64,000 nucleotides of DNA from Phaeobacter italicus (lineage in GTDB: Bacteria; Pseudomonadota; Alphaproteobacteria; Rhodobacterales; Rhodobacteraceae), in NCBI RefSeq assembly GCF_001258055.1, contig NZ_CVRM01000003.1, forward strand, positions 1 to 64,000, in the 5' to 3' direction. Positions 8,653 to 20,667 of the stretch are shown piece after piece (position 1 is the first letter of the stretch; every line of letters starts with the position of its first letter). Made by a program: the position numbers and the translations under genes. The notes beneath the pieces are model-generated. The model saw nothing but the letters and a program-made list of their open reading frames with translations. It did not search any database and had not been told where the DNA came from.

Positions 8653-9377
8653 GGCCGGCGCCCCTGTCCGTGAACCAATACGATGGAGAAGTAAGGCACC
8701 TCGCCTTCGATCTCCGACAGTTTCTGCACGGTCTGGCCGGGCATGGTGCCGCGTTCCACGAGCCAGGCGTCATCGGCGCGGCCCGCCCGCTCCAGCGCGC
8801 GGCGCAGCTTGGGCAGGTTGCGGCCGATCTTCATGACCACCAGCGCATCGGTTTCGGCGGCGCGCTTGGCCAGCTCATCCTCGCTGAGGGTCGCCATCGC
8901 CACGGTCAGCACATCATCGCCCCAAGTGATCGGCTGGCCAGAGGCGGTCCAGCAGCCGGACATGCCGGTGATGCCGGGAATGATCTCTTGTTCGGCACGG
9001 CCCTGCAGGCGGGTGTAGAGATGCATGTAAGACCCATAAAGGAACGGGTCGCCCTCACACAGCACCACCACGTCCTCTGTCTGCGCGATCTCGGCCAGCG
9101 TGTCGGCCCATTGGTCATAGAACGCCGCCAGCACCCGGTTGTATTCGGGGTCGGAGAAGTGGATTTCGGTGGTGACCGGATATTCCATCGCGTGTTCGGT
9201 GACGCCCTCGGCCAGCATGCCCTCGACAATGGCACGGGCCTGACCCTTGCGGCCGGCCTTGCGGAAATAGGCGATGTGACGCGCGCCGGAAATCATCCGG
9301 TGCGAGCGGACGCTCATCAGATCGGGATCACCGGGCCCAAGCCCCGCGCAGATCACTTTGCCCTTGGACATGGTCAT
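8649..9377 (-). CDS. cobI: Precorrin-2 C20-methyltransferase, CobI
   Basis: 242-residue SAM methyltransferase that converts precorrin-2 to precorrin-3A. It shows KVICAGLGPGDPDLMSVRSH, VVVLCEGDPFLYGSYMHLY and IIPGITGMSGCWTASGQPIT, as in the CobI/CbiL family. Start ATG at 9377 is used; a second ATG two codons on (9371) is also possible. Only 3 nt separate it from cobH. Confidence 0.94.
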   Translation of the reverse strand: MTMSKGKVICAGLGPGDPDLMSVRSHRMISGARHIAYFRKAGRKGQARAIVEGMLAEGVTEHAMEYPVTTEIHFSDPEYNRVLAAFYDQWADTLAEIAQTEDVVVLCEGDPFLYGSYMHLYTRLQGRAEQEIIPGITGMSGCWTASGQPITWGDDVLTVAMATLSEDELAKRAAETDALVVMKIGRNLPKLRRALERAGRADDAWLVERGTMPGQTVQKLSEIEGEVPYFSIVLVHGQGRRP

Positions 9378-9380
9378 CTC

Positions 9381-10010
9381 TTACTCTTTCCAGCTCGCCA
9401 GCGCGTTCACCGCCGCAACGGTGATGGCAGAGCCGCCAAGGCGGCCTTTCACGATCATCGACGGCACGGGGAGGTCTTCCATCAGCGCGTCCTTGGATTC
9501 CATTGCACCGACAAAGCCCACAGGGCAGCCGATGATGGCGGCAGGGCGCGGGCAGGACGGATCCTTCAGCATGTTCAGCAGGTGGAACAGCGCGGTGGGG
9601 GCGTTGCCGATCGCCACGACAGAGCCTTCCAGTTTCGGGCGCCACAGTTCAAGTGCTGCGGCAGAGCGGGTGTTGGACATCTCCTTGGCCATCTCCGGCA
9701 CCTTCGGGTCGCGTAGGGTGCAGATTACCTCGTTATCCGCAGGCAGGCGCGGGCGGGTGATGCCCTCGCTGACCATGTAGGCATCACACAGGATCGGTGC
9801 GCCGTTGGCGAGTGCTGCGCGGGCGGTCTCGGCCATGCCCTCGGAAAAGCGCACGTGCTCTTCCAGCCCCACCATGCCGGCAGCATGGATCATGCGCACG
9901 ACGACGCTTTCCTCGTCCTTGTTAAAGCGCGCCAGATCGGCCTCGCGGCGGATGGTGGCAAAGCTTTCGGCGTAGATCGCGGCGCCATTGGTTTCATAGG
10001 TGTGGAGCAT
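9381..10010 (-). CDS. cobH: Precorrin-8X methylmutase, CobH
   Basis: 209 residues. It moves the C-11 methyl group to C-12, forming hydrogenobyrinic acid. Family marks are RFNKDEESVVVRMIHAAGMV, with the catalytic-site histidine in the MIHA segment, then GAPILCDAYMVSEGI and AAIIGCPVGFVGAMESKDAL. Length matches CobH/CbiC. It is followed after 1 nt by the end of cobG, in a tight cobN-G-H-I-J order. Confidence 0.95.
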   Translation of the reverse strand: MLHTYETNGAAIYAESFATIRREADLARFNKDEESVVVRMIHAAGMVGLEEHVRFSEGMAETARAALANGAPILCDAYMVSEGITRPRLPADNEVICTLRDPKVPEMAKEMSNTRSAAALELWRPKLEGSVVAIGNAPTALFHLLNMLKDPSCPRPAAIIGCPVGFVGAMESKDALMEDLPVPSMIVKGRLGGSAITVAAVNALASWKE

Positions 10011-10011
10011 G

Positions 10012-11177
10012 TCAGCTGCCCTCTGTCAGTAGGTCGGGAGCGGCGCGCAACGCGTCGGCGCTCAGGGAGGTGTTTAGCGGGTGATCGGCGGCAGTGCCAT
10101 TGCGGATCAGATCGAATGTGTCCTCGTCGGTGGCCGTCAGGACCAGATCGGCGGGGCGGGGATGGGCGCAGCCCTTGGCGCAGCCTGACAGGTGCAGATG
10201 CTGGCCCATTGGCACCGATGGGGCCAGATCGCGGGCCAGATCGCGCGTCACCGCGCGCGCCTGCGGGCACCCGGGGGCTCCGGTGCAGGCGCTCACGCGC
10301 AGGCGGGGATCTGTTGCATCAAGGATCAGGCCGGGCAGGGGCGGAAGGTTGCGCGTGCCTTCGACCAGCAGCATCCGCCAGGGGGTCAGCCGCAGCGCGC
10401 CGTGATCGGCCAGCGCAGCCAGTGTTGTTGCAGGCATCTGGCCGAACTCCAGCGCCACCAACAGGCCAGATGCGGTCTGGCCGGGATGCTGTGTCTCCCC
10501 TTGGGGAGCAATTGGGGCGGGGGCTACATGCGCTGTCGGTCGTGCCCGGCGCGCAAGGAGCTGGTGCATTCTGCCACGGCCCTCTGGCGCGCCGCCCTGA
10601 TCAAGGAACCAGCGGGCAAGGGCAAGCGCCTCGCCAGCGGCATTCCTTGCCGTGACGGGCAGGCCGCTGTCGGCACCATCAGCCCGCAGGATCAGGGTGC
10701 TGCCAGAACGTTCGATGCGGACATCGGCAGCGGTATCCTGCAGGACGGGCGTTTCGCCACAGTCGATGGCAAATCCGAACTTGCCCGGCAGGTCCAGATC
10801 TTCGGCCCGGCGCAGGGCCTGCGCCAGATCCTCTGCGATCTGATGGCTGTCGTCGCCCGCACGCCAGAACGGGGTGAGCGTGATGTTGCGGCGCGCCTCT
10901 GCGCCTGCGTCCTCATCCACCAGCCCCAAAGCGCGCAGCCCGTCGATCAGTGCTGCGTGGGCGTCTTCGCGAATGCCGCGCAGCTGCAGGTTTGCGCGCG
11001 CCGAGATATCCACCAGACCGGAACCATGCGCCTGAGACAGATCCGCCAGACCACGCGCCTGTTCAGGGCTGAGCCGTCCCAGAGGCGCACGCACCCGCAC
11101 CACCAGACCGTCGCCCGACATCATCGGGCGCAGCGCGCCGGGGCACCAGCCATAGACCTTGGGTGTGGCGGCGGTGC

Positions 11178-11181
<4 letters not shown>
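10012..11181 (-). CDS. cobG: Precorrin-3B synthase, CobG
   Basis: 389-residue Fe-S mono-oxygenase related to sulfite/nitrite reductases; it hydroxylates C-20 and forms the gamma-lactone of precorrin-3B, and marks the oxygen-dependent pathway. The N-terminal ferredoxin-like half has VYGWCPGALRPMMSGDGLVV. The C-terminal half has the cluster-binding cysteines in SACTGAPGCPQARAV and LHLSGCAKGCAHP. The start is GTG at 11181, overlapping the cobN TGA (GTGA). A longer in-frame start at 11229 would lie inside cobN and is rejected. Confidence 0.93.
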
Positions 11182-14438
<3,257 letters not shown>

Positions 14439-14468
14439 GGGCTTAGTTCCTGTTGGGATCGCCACGAA

Positions 14469-14537
14469 GGGCGGCGCCCGTCCCGGCGGGGAGGGCGAGA
14501 AGCGCCCGCCCCGTGGTGGGCGGGACGGGCGCTGCCC
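14469..14537. repeat. Large GC-rich inverted repeat between cobW and cobN
   Basis: GGGCGGCGCCCGTCCC at 14469-14484 pairs with GGGACGGGCGCTGCCC at 14522-14537 (16 bp, one mismatch). Inside it is a second stem, GGGCG/CGCCC, around an AGAAG loop. The stretch can fold into one long hairpin in the cobW-cobN spacer (14439-14592). No U-tract follows on either strand, so a processing, stability or REP-like element is more likely than a terminator. Confidence 0.65.
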
Positions 14538-14592
14538 GGCCTGCCGGCCGGGCGAAGCATCCCAATTTACGCTTCTCTGTCATCATTTCGGC

Positions 14593-15672
14593 TTACGCCC
14601 CCAAGGCCGCGCGGATGGCCGCTTCGTCGATATTGTCGTGCTCGGCAATCACCACCAGCTGGGTGCGCCGGGGCATGTCGCCCCAGGGCTGATCATACTG
14701 CGCGCGCAACCGTTCGCCGACGGCCTGAACCAGCATCCGCATCGGTTTTCCTTCCACCGCCACATAGCCTTTGACGCGCAGGATGTTGCGCTCGCGGGCC
14801 AGTTTCACGATGGCATCTTGCAATGCTTGCGGATCGGAAACTTCGCCGAGGTCGACCACGATTGTATCAAAATCGTCATGGCTGTGGTCATGGTGGTGGT
14901 GATGATCGTGGTCGTGATCGTCGTCGTGGTGGTGATGGTGGTCCTCGTGATGGGAAGGACGCGCATCCAGATCATCCTCTGCGGCAGCCTCAAGACCCAG
15001 AATGACGCGTGGGTCGATCACGCCTTCGGACATCGACAGGATCGGCAGCTTGCGGGGGGCTTCGGCCTCGATCACGGCGCGGGCCTTGTCCAGACCATCC
15101 TCACCGGCGAGATCGGCCTTGGACAGCAGGATGATGTCCGCACAGGAGATCTGATCCTTGAACAGCTCCGACAGCGGGGTTTCGTGGTCGATGCCTTCGT
15201 CTGCTTCTCGCTGGGCCTGCACCGCATCCAGGTCGGTTGCGAACTGACCTCTGGCAACCGCTTCGGCATCTGCCAGCGCAACCACGCCATCAACAGTGAT
15301 CCGCGAACGGATTGCGGGCCAGTCAAACGCCTTCAAGAGCGGCTTGGGCAGGGCCAGGCCAGAGGTTTCGATCACGATGTGGTCGGGCTTTTCCGGCAGG
15401 TCCATCAGCTGTTCGATGGTCGGAATGAAGTCGTCGGCCACGGTGCAGCAGATGCAGCCATTGGCCAGTTCCATGATGTTTTCCGCCGGGCAGTTTTCAT
15501 CTGCGCAGGATTTCAGGATCTCGCCGTCCACGCCGGCGGTGCCGAATTCATTGACCACCACCGCCAGACGCTTGCCCTGCGGGTTTTGCATCAGATGGCG
15601 GATCAGGGTGGTTTTGCCCGCACCAAGAAAGCCGGTGATGACGGTGACGGGGATCTTGTTCAGAGTGCTCAT
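14593..15672 (-). CDS. cobW: CobW family GTP-dependent metallochaperone
   Basis: 359-residue G3E-family GTPase. Walker A GFLGAGKTT is at residues 14-22, the metal-binding CxCC motif (NGCICC) at 73-76, and SKADL is the NKxD-like guanine-specificity motif. A very His/Asp-rich stretch at about residues 238-265 (runs of HHHHH and DHDH) probably binds Co(II). The C-terminal CobW domain has ILRVKGYVAVEGKPMRM and ends in a short AALGA tail. Position between the riboswitch and cobN fits cobalt delivery to the CobN chelatase. Confidence 0.95.
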   Translation of the reverse strand: MSTLNKIPVTVITGFLGAGKTTLIRHLMQNPQGKRLAVVVNEFGTAGVDGEILKSCADENCPAENIMELANGCICCTVADDFIPTIEQLMDLPEKPDHIVIETSGLALPKPLLKAFDWPAIRSRITVDGVVALADAEAVARGQFATDLDAVQAQREADEGIDHETPLSELFKDQISCADIILLSKADLAGEDGLDKARAVIEAEAPRKLPILSMSEGVIDPRVILGLEAAAEDDLDARPSHHEDHHHHHDDDHDHDHHHHHDHSHDDFDTIVVDLGEVSDPQALQDAIVKLARERNILRVKGYVAVEGKPMRMLVQAVGERLRAQYDQPWGDMPRRTQLVVIAEHDNIDEAAIRAALGA

Positions 15673-15675
15673 GGA

Positions 15676-16095
15676 TCAATCCTTGGACAAGGAGGGAGGA
15701 GTGGGGGCTGCGTCTGCATCCGTCGAGGCCGGTACCGGGGCAGGGGGGATGCGCGCAATCGATTGCTTGCGAAACACCACCGGGCGTTCGCGCCAGGGCA
15801 CCAGCCCGTCGGTGGTGGCGGCATAGGCGCTGGCGCCTGCAATGATCTCTTCGACATGGGTGTCGGGATCAAGATCGCCGTAGATATAGCTCCAGCGGGC
15901 GTCGCCGCCGCTCAGCACCATGGAACAGCCACGGGTGCAGGCCGACAGGCATTCGACGCCGCGCACATTGATGCCCTCTGGCAACTCGGCCTCCTGCAGG
16001 GCGGCAAACATGCGCGCACCGGGGCGCGGGGCCTCCGGGTCGGTGACTTCGCCACGACGGCAGGTGGTGCAGATCGTCAGTGTTACCTCGGCCAT
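15676..16095 (-). CDS. DUF1636 family metal-binding protein
   Basis: About 139 residues from ATG at 16095 (AAAGGG six nt upstream). It begins MAEVTLTICTTCRRG, with the CxxC at residues 9-12, and has a second Cys group in GVECLSACTRGCSMVLSG, together resembling a thioredoxin-like 2Fe-2S ferredoxin fold. The Pro/Ala-rich C-terminal tail looks disordered. DUF1636 genes commonly accompany cobW/cobN. As first gene after the B12 riboswitch it probably assists cobalt handling or redox during chelation, but no reaction is established. Confidence 0.85.
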   Translation of the reverse strand: MAEVTLTICTTCRRGEVTDPEAPRPGARMFAALQEAELPEGINVRGVECLSACTRGCSMVLSGGDARWSYIYGDLDPDTHVEEIIAGASAYAATTDGLVPWRERPVVFRKQSIARIPPAPVPASTDADAAPTPPSLSKD

Positions 16096-16208
16096 ATGCG
16101 CCCTTTTTGGTTGTCGCATCAGGGGGCTCGTGCCAGCGGGGGCACGTCCTGCGCGCCAGTCCCAGCCGGTCGCGGAACACCCCGTCCGCCCGTTGCGTTT
16201 CGTCTGCT

Positions 16209-16398
16209 GGCAGGTCTCCCGGCTTGCGGATGCCAGGGCAGGCCCTGACGGTCATCCCGCCTTCCCGAGCGCTTGTGACACAAGCGTTCTCAGTGGCGTC
16301 GGAGACCTCTCCGGTCACGGTCGCGGGGGCGGCTGTGCTTGACCGAACGGACGCTTGTCATGCGCCCAAATGGCTGTCACATTCCCTCTTCGCCTGCC
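16209..16398 (-). promoter_or_regulatory. Cobalamin (B12) riboswitch
   Basis: Read on the minus strand, the B12-box AAGCCGGGAGACCTGCC lies at 16225-16209, and the conserved core GCCACTG at 16297-16291. The 5' part GGCAGGCGAAGAGGGAATGTG begins at 16398. The P1 stem forms between GGCAGG (16398-16393) and CCTGCC (16214-16209). The aptamer is about 115 nt upstream of the DUF1636 start. It should repress DUF1636-cobW-cobN and downstream genes when adenosylcobalamin is plentiful. No clear U-rich terminator follows, so control may act on translation initiation. Confidence 0.92.
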
Positions 16399-16480
16399 AT
16401 ATGGCAGGAACCAACAAAACCCCCTTGCGCCATCGCCCCCGTCTTTGTCAAGACATGGGGCCAACAGTTAGGAGAGCCCC

Positions 16481-17116
16481 GTGAGCGACAAGTCTGATAC
16501 CGACATTTCCGAGGAAGAAGCGGCACGTCACGCCGCCAAGATGGCCAAGAAGAAAGCCGCCCGTGATCGCATGATGCAGAACAAGGACGGCGAGAAGGGT
16601 CTGATCATCGTGCACACCGGTCCCGGCAAGGGCAAATCCAGCTCTGGTTTTGGCATGATCATGCGCTGCATCGCCCATGGCATGCCCTCGGCCGTGGTGC
16701 AGTTCATCAAGGGGGCCTGGCAGACCGGCGAGCGCACCCTGATCGAAGAGAATTTCTCGGATCTGTGCCAGTTCTATGCGATGGGCGAAGGCTTTACCTG
16801 GGAGACCCAGGACAAGGCCCGCGACATCGCCGCCGCCCAGAAGGGCTGGGAAAAGGCCAAGGAGATGATCCGCGACGAGCGCAACACGATGGTCTTGCTG
16901 GACGAGATCAACATCGCCCTGCGCTATGACTATATCGACATTGCTGATGTGGTGGACTTCCTCGAAACCGAAAAGCCGCCGATGACCCACGTTGTCCTGA
17001 CCGGCCGCAACGCGAAGGAAGAGCTGATCGAAATCGCCGATCTGGTGACAGAAATGGGCCAGATCAAACACCCGTTCCGCCAGGGCATCAAAGCCCAGAA
17101 AGGCGTCGAATTCTGA
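16481..17116 (+). CDS. cobO: Corrinoid adenosyltransferase, CobO type
   Basis: 211 residues. It transfers the 5'-deoxyadenosyl group from ATP to Co(I) of cobyrinic acid a,c-diamide or other corrinoids. The P-loop HTGPGKGKSSSGFGMIMRC lies around residues 45-63; VVQFIKGAW, VLLDEINIALRYDYID and VVLTGRNAKEELIEIADLVTE follow in the CobA/CobO/BtuR order. A Lys/Ala-rich N-terminal helix precedes the core. The start is GTG at 16481 with TAGGAGAG upstream. It is divergent from the riboswitch-led operon and ends in its own terminator. Confidence 0.95.
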   Translation: MSDKSDTDISEEEAARHAAKMAKKKAARDRMMQNKDGEKGLIIVHTGPGKGKSSSGFGMIMRCIAHGMPSAVVQFIKGAWQTGERTLIEENFSDLCQFYAMGEGFTWETQDKARDIAAAQKGWEKAKEMIRDERNTMVLLDEINIALRYDYIDIADVVDFLETEKPPMTHVVLTGRNAKEELIEIADLVTEMGQIKHPFRQGIKAQKGVEF

Positions 17117-17140
17117 TCCGCCAGATACGGAGCAGACAGA

Positions 17141-17173
17141 AAAGCCCCCGCAAGAATTTGTGGGGGCTTTTTG
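17141..17173. terminator. Bidirectional rho-independent terminator
   Basis: AAGCCCCCGC and GTGGGGGCTT form a stem around an eight-base loop, with TTTTTG on the plus side and TTTTC on the minus side. It lies between the convergent cobO and SDR genes and can serve both. Confidence 0.9.
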
Positions 17174-17872
17174 TTAGGGAGTTGCTGGCTCCATCTGATT
17201 GTTGAGGCACTCTACGACCTCAACGCGGGCAGGGTGCCGAAGAATTTTGGCGTATTTGTATTTGAAAGGACCGCTGGAGAGGTCCACGATCTGATTGGAA
17301 ACCCAGTGAGGATCCAGCATCGTGCTCGTGTCTTCACCTGATCCATCCCAGAAGGCTGTGGCAATCCCGGAAGGAGCCACTACAAGAACCTTGCCCAGGT
17401 CTGGATCGCGGGCGAGAGAGGCTCCCAACATGCCCATCGCTGCTTTGGTTGCTGAGTAGGCTGGCTCTCGCTCTCGTGGCGTGTATTGGGAACTCGATGA
17501 AATCAAGATGACTTTCAGCGGTCCGATGGCCTCTCTTTTCAGTCTCTTAACCAGGAGCATGGGGGCCAGCAGACCCGTGTTGACCATTGTGGCAAGGTCA
17601 TCGTCTGTCAGATCGTCGATATGTCCGCGTTGCAAATATCCGGCGGCAAAGATCAAAGTGTGCAACTTCCCGATGTCTGCCAGAAGGAGGTCGAGGTCTT
17701 GCGCCAGTTGCTTTGGGTCAGCCGAAATGTTGAGCGGCAGGAAGGTGGCTTCTGTCTTCTCAGGTCGCCTACGGCCAGTGATCCAGACGTCGTGGCCTGC
17801 GTTGACGTAGTGCTTGGTAAGTTCTGCACCGACCCCGGATGTGCCGCCGATGATGAGAATACGTTTGTGCAA
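17174..17872 (-). CDS. Short-chain dehydrogenase/reductase
   Basis: 232-residue SDR. The Rossmann motif is RILIIGGTSGVGAELTKHY at the N-terminus; the structural motif is FAAGYLQRG in place of the usual NNAG; the catalytic SSSS with YSATKAAM gives the Ser, Tyr and Lys of the active site. Substrate is unknown. No ATG precedes the Rossmann fold; TTG at 17872 with GAGAG about 8 nt upstream fits the usual SDR length. A longer in-frame extension to 18031 also begins with TTG. Codon use and base composition are more AT-rich than in neighbouring genes, suggesting recent acquisition. Confidence 0.7.
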   Translation of the reverse strand: MHKRILIIGGTSGVGAELTKHYVNAGHDVWITGRRRPEKTEATFLPLNISADPKQLAQDLDLLLADIGKLHTLIFAAGYLQRGHIDDLTDDDLATMVNTGLLAPMLLVKRLKREAIGPLKVILISSSSQYTPREREPAYSATKAAMGMLGASLARDPDLGKVLVVAPSGIATAFWDGSGEDTSTMLDPHWVSNQIVDLSSGPFKYKYAKILRHPARVEVVECLNNQMEPATP

Positions 17873-18137
17873 AATGAAATCTCTCGATTGATCGGAAAAG
17901 AGGGAGCTGGAAAAAGGCTCGGTTGTGACCACAGCAGTCTGTGAGGTACAGGTCAACGCCCAGAATTGCGCGTCATAGTTGCGTCTGAACCACGTCAGCC
18001 CCTCTGACCAAATGTTTCGCGTGCGAAACAATCGGGCAGGGGGGCTGATACTTTTTGTGGGCGTTGCGTGGGGTGCGAACGCATAGGGGTTGGGTGTGTT
18101 GCGGCAGCGTTAAGCCGCCGCGCGCGCCAGGCGGCGC

Positions 18138-19727
18138 TTATGCAGCAGGGCTTGCCAGTTGGGCGCGGATATAGCTGTCGACCGCGGCGCGTTGATCTTC
18201 GCTCAGGCGCAGGCCGAGTTTGGTGCGCCGCCACAGGAAGTCTTCGCCCGCGCGCACCCATTCATGCGCGATGGTCCAGTCCAGTTCCCGCGCCGTGATA
18301 GTCGCGCCGAAATCCTGCCCCAGATCCGCAGCAGAGGTGGCATCGCCCAGCACGTCCCAGGCTTCGGTGCCATAGGCCCGGATCAGGCGGCGGGTCGCAT
18401 ATGGGCTGAGGAACGGGTAGTCCTGCGCCAGCTTTGCCGTCAGCTTGGCCACGTCACCCACGGCAAAGTCTCCGCCCGGAAGGGCCACGCCTGCCGTCCA
18501 GTCATCTTTGATGTCTGGAAAGACGGTGCCGATTTTTTCGAGCGCGGCCTCGGCCAGTTTGCGGTAGGTTGTGATCTTGCCGCCAAACACATTGAGCAGC
18601 GGCGCAGCGCTGTCATCCAGCGTCAGCACGTATTCCCGTGTCGCTGCCGTCGCAGAGCTCGCGCCGTCATCATAAAGCGGGCGCACCCCAGAGTAGGTCC
18701 AGACGATGTCGTCGCGGCTGATGGGGCTTGCGAAATACTGCGAGGCGAATTTGACCAGATATTCCTGCTCTTCCGGGGTGCAGGTCGGTGCCGTTTCGGG
18801 GTCCGGGTGATCGGCGTCGGTGGTGCCGATCAGCGTGTAGTCTTCCTCGTAGGGGATCGCAAAGATGATGCGCCCGTCGGTGCCCTGGAAGAAATAACAG
18901 CGCCCGTGGTCAAAGAGCTTGGGCACAACGATATGGCTGCCGCGCACCAGCCGGACGCTTTCGCGGCTGTTCTGGCCGAGCTTCTGACGCAGCACATCGG
19001 CCACCCAGGGGCCGCCTGCATTGACCAGCATACGGGCCCGACGTTCAAAGGTCTCCCCGGTTGAGAGATCCTTGAGCGAGATGACCCAGTGATCATCGAG
19101 GCGTTGCGCGCCGGTGACCTGCGTGCGGGTCATGATTTCGGCGCCGCGGGCCTCGGCGTCGCGGGCGTTCAGCACCACCAGGCGGGCGTCTTCGACCCAG
19201 CAGTCGGAATATTCGAAGGCGGTTTTGAATTTCGGGTCCAGCGGGCGGCCTGCGGGATCTGCCGCCAGGTCGAGCTTCGCGGTGCCCGGCAGGATGCCGC
19301 GTTTGCCGAGGCTGTCATAGAGGAACAGACCGAGACGAATGAGCCAGGCGGGACGGCGGCCCTTCATCCAGGGCATGACGGTGGTCAGAAGGCGCGAGGT
19401 CGGCGTTTCGCTGTCAAAACGCATGTCCTTGTGAAAGGGCAGCACGAACCGCATCGGCCAGGAAATATGCGGCATGGCTTTTAGCAGGACTTCGCGTTCG
19501 ATCAGCGCTTCGCGGACCAGGCGGAACTCGAAATACTCCAGATAGCGCAGACCGCCGTGGAACAGTTTGGTGGAGGCCGAGGAGGTGGCCCAGGCGAGGT
19601 CTTTCATTTCTGCCAGCGAGACAGAGAGGCCCCGACCGACAGCGTCGCGGGCGATGCCGCAGCCATTGATGCCGCCGCCGATGACAAAGAGATCGGTGAT
19701 GTGATCTTGAGCGTGTGTATCAGACAT
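18138..19727 (-). CDS. glpD: Aerobic glycerol-3-phosphate dehydrogenase, GlpD
   Basis: 529-residue FAD enzyme oxidising sn-glycerol-3-phosphate to dihydroxyacetone phosphate at the inner membrane, feeding quinone. FAD-binding DLFVIGGGINGCGIARDA is near residue 11; SSASTKLFHGGLRYLE is the GlpD signature; LLNVFGGKITTYRKLAE and a C-terminal TIAHEWVRAGEDFLWRRTKL complete the family pattern. ATG at 19727 overlaps the glpR end by 8 nt. An in-frame upstream extension inside glpR is rejected. Confidence 0.95.
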   Translation of the reverse strand: MSDTHAQDHITDLFVIGGGINGCGIARDAVGRGLSVSLAEMKDLAWATSSASTKLFHGGLRYLEYFEFRLVREALIEREVLLKAMPHISWPMRFVLPFHKDMRFDSETPTSRLLTTVMPWMKGRRPAWLIRLGLFLYDSLGKRGILPGTAKLDLAADPAGRPLDPKFKTAFEYSDCWVEDARLVVLNARDAEARGAEIMTRTQVTGAQRLDDHWVISLKDLSTGETFERRARMLVNAGGPWVADVLRQKLGQNSRESVRLVRGSHIVVPKLFDHGRCYFFQGTDGRIIFAIPYEEDYTLIGTTDADHPDPETAPTCTPEEQEYLVKFASQYFASPISRDDIVWTYSGVRPLYDDGASSATAATREYVLTLDDSAAPLLNVFGGKITTYRKLAEAALEKIGTVFPDIKDDWTAGVALPGGDFAVGDVAKLTAKLAQDYPFLSPYATRRLIRAYGTEAWDVLGDATSAADLGQDFGATITARELDWTIAHEWVRAGEDFLWRRTKLGLRLSEDQRAAVDSYIRAQLASPAA

Positions 19728-20505
19728 TTTCGTCGCTTTCGTTTTCGCGCGTCCAGAGGATTCGCGTGTCTGCGGCCTCTGCCGCGCGGGAGAATTCGGC
19801 GGGGACGGGTCGGTCGGTGATGACCACATCCAGATCCGCCACATCGCAGATGCGCACCGGAGCGGCGCGCTCGAACTTGGTGCCGTCGCAGACCAGAATG
19901 CGGCTGCGGGCGTTTTTGAGAATGGCGCGGGCGACCGAGACTTCGCGGGCGTCGTGGTCGAGGATGGCACCGTCAGCATCGAGGGCCGAGGCGCCGATGA
20001 TGGCAAAGTCGACCTTGTAACGGGCAAAGAATTCCACCGCATCTTCGCCCACAATTGCGCCGTCGCTTTTGCGGATCGCGCCGCCCGCCAGGATCAGATC
20101 CTTGCTGTCATCTTCCATCATCATGTTGATAATGTTGATATTGTTGGACAGGACGGTCAGGCCGCGGTGACTGGAGAGCGCGCGGGCCACCATCTCGGTC
20201 GAGGTGCCGATATTGAGCGCAATGGAGCAGTTTTCAGGGATCACTTCTGCGGCGAGCGCTGCCATCGCGCGTTTGCTGTCTGCGTTCAGGCTGCGGCGTT
20301 CGGCGTAGCCACGGTTGGCGGCAGAGGCAATGCGCACAGCGCCCCCGTGGACGCGGCTCAACTGGCCCCGTGCAGAGAGGTCGCGCAGGTCGGTGCGGAC
20401 CGTCTGAAGTGACACGCCAAAGCGGCGCGCGAGGTCTTCGACCTCGACCCGATCCTGCGTGGTCAACAGGTTCATGATTTCGTTTTGACGGTCGTTTGCG
20501 TCCAT
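19720..20505 (-). CDS. glpR: DeoR-family regulator, GlpR-like
   Basis: 261 residues. The N-terminal DeoR HTH is RQNEIMNLLTTQDRVEVEDL through FGVSLQTVRTDLRDLSARG, with the family signature RVHGGAV. The C-terminal DeoRC sugar-phosphate sensor domain has IALNIGTSTEMVARAL and VDFAIIGASALDADG. GlpR represses glycerol-3-phosphate genes and is released by the substrate. The gene overlaps glpD, so both probably share one transcript and are autoregulated. Start ATG at 20505 follows GGAAAG. Confidence 0.9.
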   Translation of the reverse strand: MDANDRQNEIMNLLTTQDRVEVEDLARRFGVSLQTVRTDLRDLSARGQLSRVHGGAVRIASAANRGYAERRSLNADSKRAMAALAAEVIPENCSIALNIGTSTEMVARALSSHRGLTVLSNNINIINMMMEDDSKDLILAGGAIRKSDGAIVGEDAVEFFARYKVDFAIIGASALDADGAILDHDAREVSVARAILKNARSRILVCDGTKFERAAPVRICDVADLDVVITDRPVPAEFSRAAEAADTRILWTRENESDENV

Positions 20506-20589
20506 TGGCTTTCCTTTTCATGGATTGATATAGGTCAGCTTGGGCGTTTTGTCATGTGAAACTTTCGTTTCAGTGTTCAGAGGGCGCAA

Positions 20590-20622
20590 AAGGAAAGCCG
20601 CCCTTTCGTTGAAAAGGCGGCT
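20590..20622 (-). terminator. Terminator of the iron/imelysin operon
   Basis: AGCCGCC (20596-20602) pairs with GGCGGCT (20616-20622) around a 13-nt loop. On the minus strand the stem is followed by TTCCTTTT. It lies 46 nt past the DUF1513 stop. Confidence 0.75.
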
Positions 20623-20667
20623 GACTGGGGGGCAGCGGTGGATATCGGGTCGGCCGGGCGGCTTGGC

